Shown here piece by piece: positions 5,963-6,265 of a stretch of DNA of 6,265 nt (position 1 is its first letter; every line of letters starts with the position of its first letter). The stretch is from positions 1 to 6,265 of the forward strand of contig CANDFO010000099.1 of NCBI GenBank assembly GCA_947384055.1. The letters run 5' to 3'. The DNA comes from an uncultured Flavonifractor sp. (GTDB lineage: Bacteria > Bacillota > Clostridia > Oscillospirales > Oscillospiraceae). Below the pieces are notes generated by a model. It saw only the letters and a list, made by a program, of their open reading frames with translations. It was not told the DNA's origin and made no database searches. The translations under genes were made by a program, and so were the position numbers.

Positions 5963-6265
5963 ATGATGGTGCGAAAAGCAACCAAAAATGATGTGCGGAT
6001 CATCGCCGGTCTGGCGGTCCTGCTGTGGGATCACCCCTCTGCTGACGAGCTGGCAGATGAATTTTCAGAGATCCTCTCCCAGGAAGATGCGCAGGTATTT
6101 CTGAAATACGCAGCGGATACCCCTGTTGGTTTTGCGCAGTGCCAATTAAGACATGATTACGTGGAAGGCACTGAAACGACCCCTGTCGGATATTTAGAAG
6201 GGATCTTCGTTATGGAGGGACACCGGCGCAGAGGCTATGCCAAAGAACTGCTGAATGCGTGCGAA
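5963..6265 (+). CDS. AAC(6')-type aminoglycoside N-acetyltransferase homologue (3' end outside window)
   Basis: The frame stays open to the right edge, giving 101 residues of a GNAT protein. Its core, HDYVEGTETTPVGYLEGIFV (64-83), closely resembles the EYVNGTETSPVGFLEGIYV stretch I recall from AAC(6')-Ig/Ih-type enzymes. It is followed by GHRRRGYAKELLNACE (86-101), the acetyl-CoA binding R/QxxGxA loop and helix. AAC(6') enzymes acetylate the 6'-amino group of kanamycin- and tobramycin-like drugs in the cytosol. Activity here is inferred from family only, and chromosomal relatives may act on other amines. Two Met codons are possible: 5963 matches the N-terminal length of relatives, while 5966 has better spacing from the strong GGAGGGAGG (5950-5958). 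It starts 41 bases after VanZ, so it may share the T-box transcript. About 45-50 residues are probably missing, judging by the usual size of about 145-150. Confidence 0.82.
   Translation, partial: MMVRKATKNDVRIIAGLAVLLWDHPSADELADEFSEILSQEDAQVFLKYAADTPVGFAQCQLRHDYVEGTETTPVGYLEGIFVMEGHRRRGYAKELLNACE

Overview
The window looks like chromosomal DNA from a high-GC member of the Clostridia, probably an Oscillospiraceae-type gut Firmicute. This is inferred from the GC-rich codon use, strong AGGAGG-type ribosome binding sites, a T-box leader of the clostridial kind, a rhodanese-less ThiI with the Firmicute EDCC motif, and a full-length CinA. No species can be named from the sequence alone. All supported genes lie on the + strand.

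Layout. (1) 3-899 is the 3' part of a multi-pass membrane protein with a cytosolic DUF4129-like tail; its start lies outside the window. (2) A perfect GC-rich palindrome follows its stop, then thiI (969-2141; tRNA 4-thiouridine and thiamine sulfur transfer) and, 13 bases on, a tandem GNAT-type acetyltransferase (2155-3015). (3) 3016-3394 has no convincing gene but is dense in structure: a stretch of nested hairpins that may be an undescribed non-coding RNA (3016-3240), a terminator-like hairpin (3266-3297), a perfect 13-bp palindrome (3298-3327) and a four-tract G-quadruplex motif (3329-3356). (4) cinA (3395-4645) encodes the two-domain CinA/PncC protein. (5) A promoter (4685-4713) drives a T-box riboswitch (4719-4978), with Stem I, a candidate UAU specifier, Stem III, a UGGU T-box bulge, and competing antiterminator and terminator. 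(6) Behind it come three closely spaced genes: a VOC (glyoxalase/PhnB-like) protein (5003-5389), a VanZ-family membrane protein (5403-5921), and the 5' part of an AAC(6')-type aminoglycoside acetyltransferase homologue (5963 to the window edge).

How the parts work together. The thiI and cinA sections look like ordinary housekeeping. The striking arrangement is the last section: a tRNA-sensing riboswitch, probably for tRNA-Tyr, sits directly before three families often met in antibiotic resistance (VOC, VanZ, AAC(6')), not before a synthetase, biosynthesis or transporter gene. By eye these genes, above all VanZ and AAC(6'), are less GC-rich than cinA, which fits separate acquisition. If the leader controls them, uncharged tRNA would switch on a resistance-like cassette. 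The other reading is that the T-box is an orphan left by loss of its original gene.
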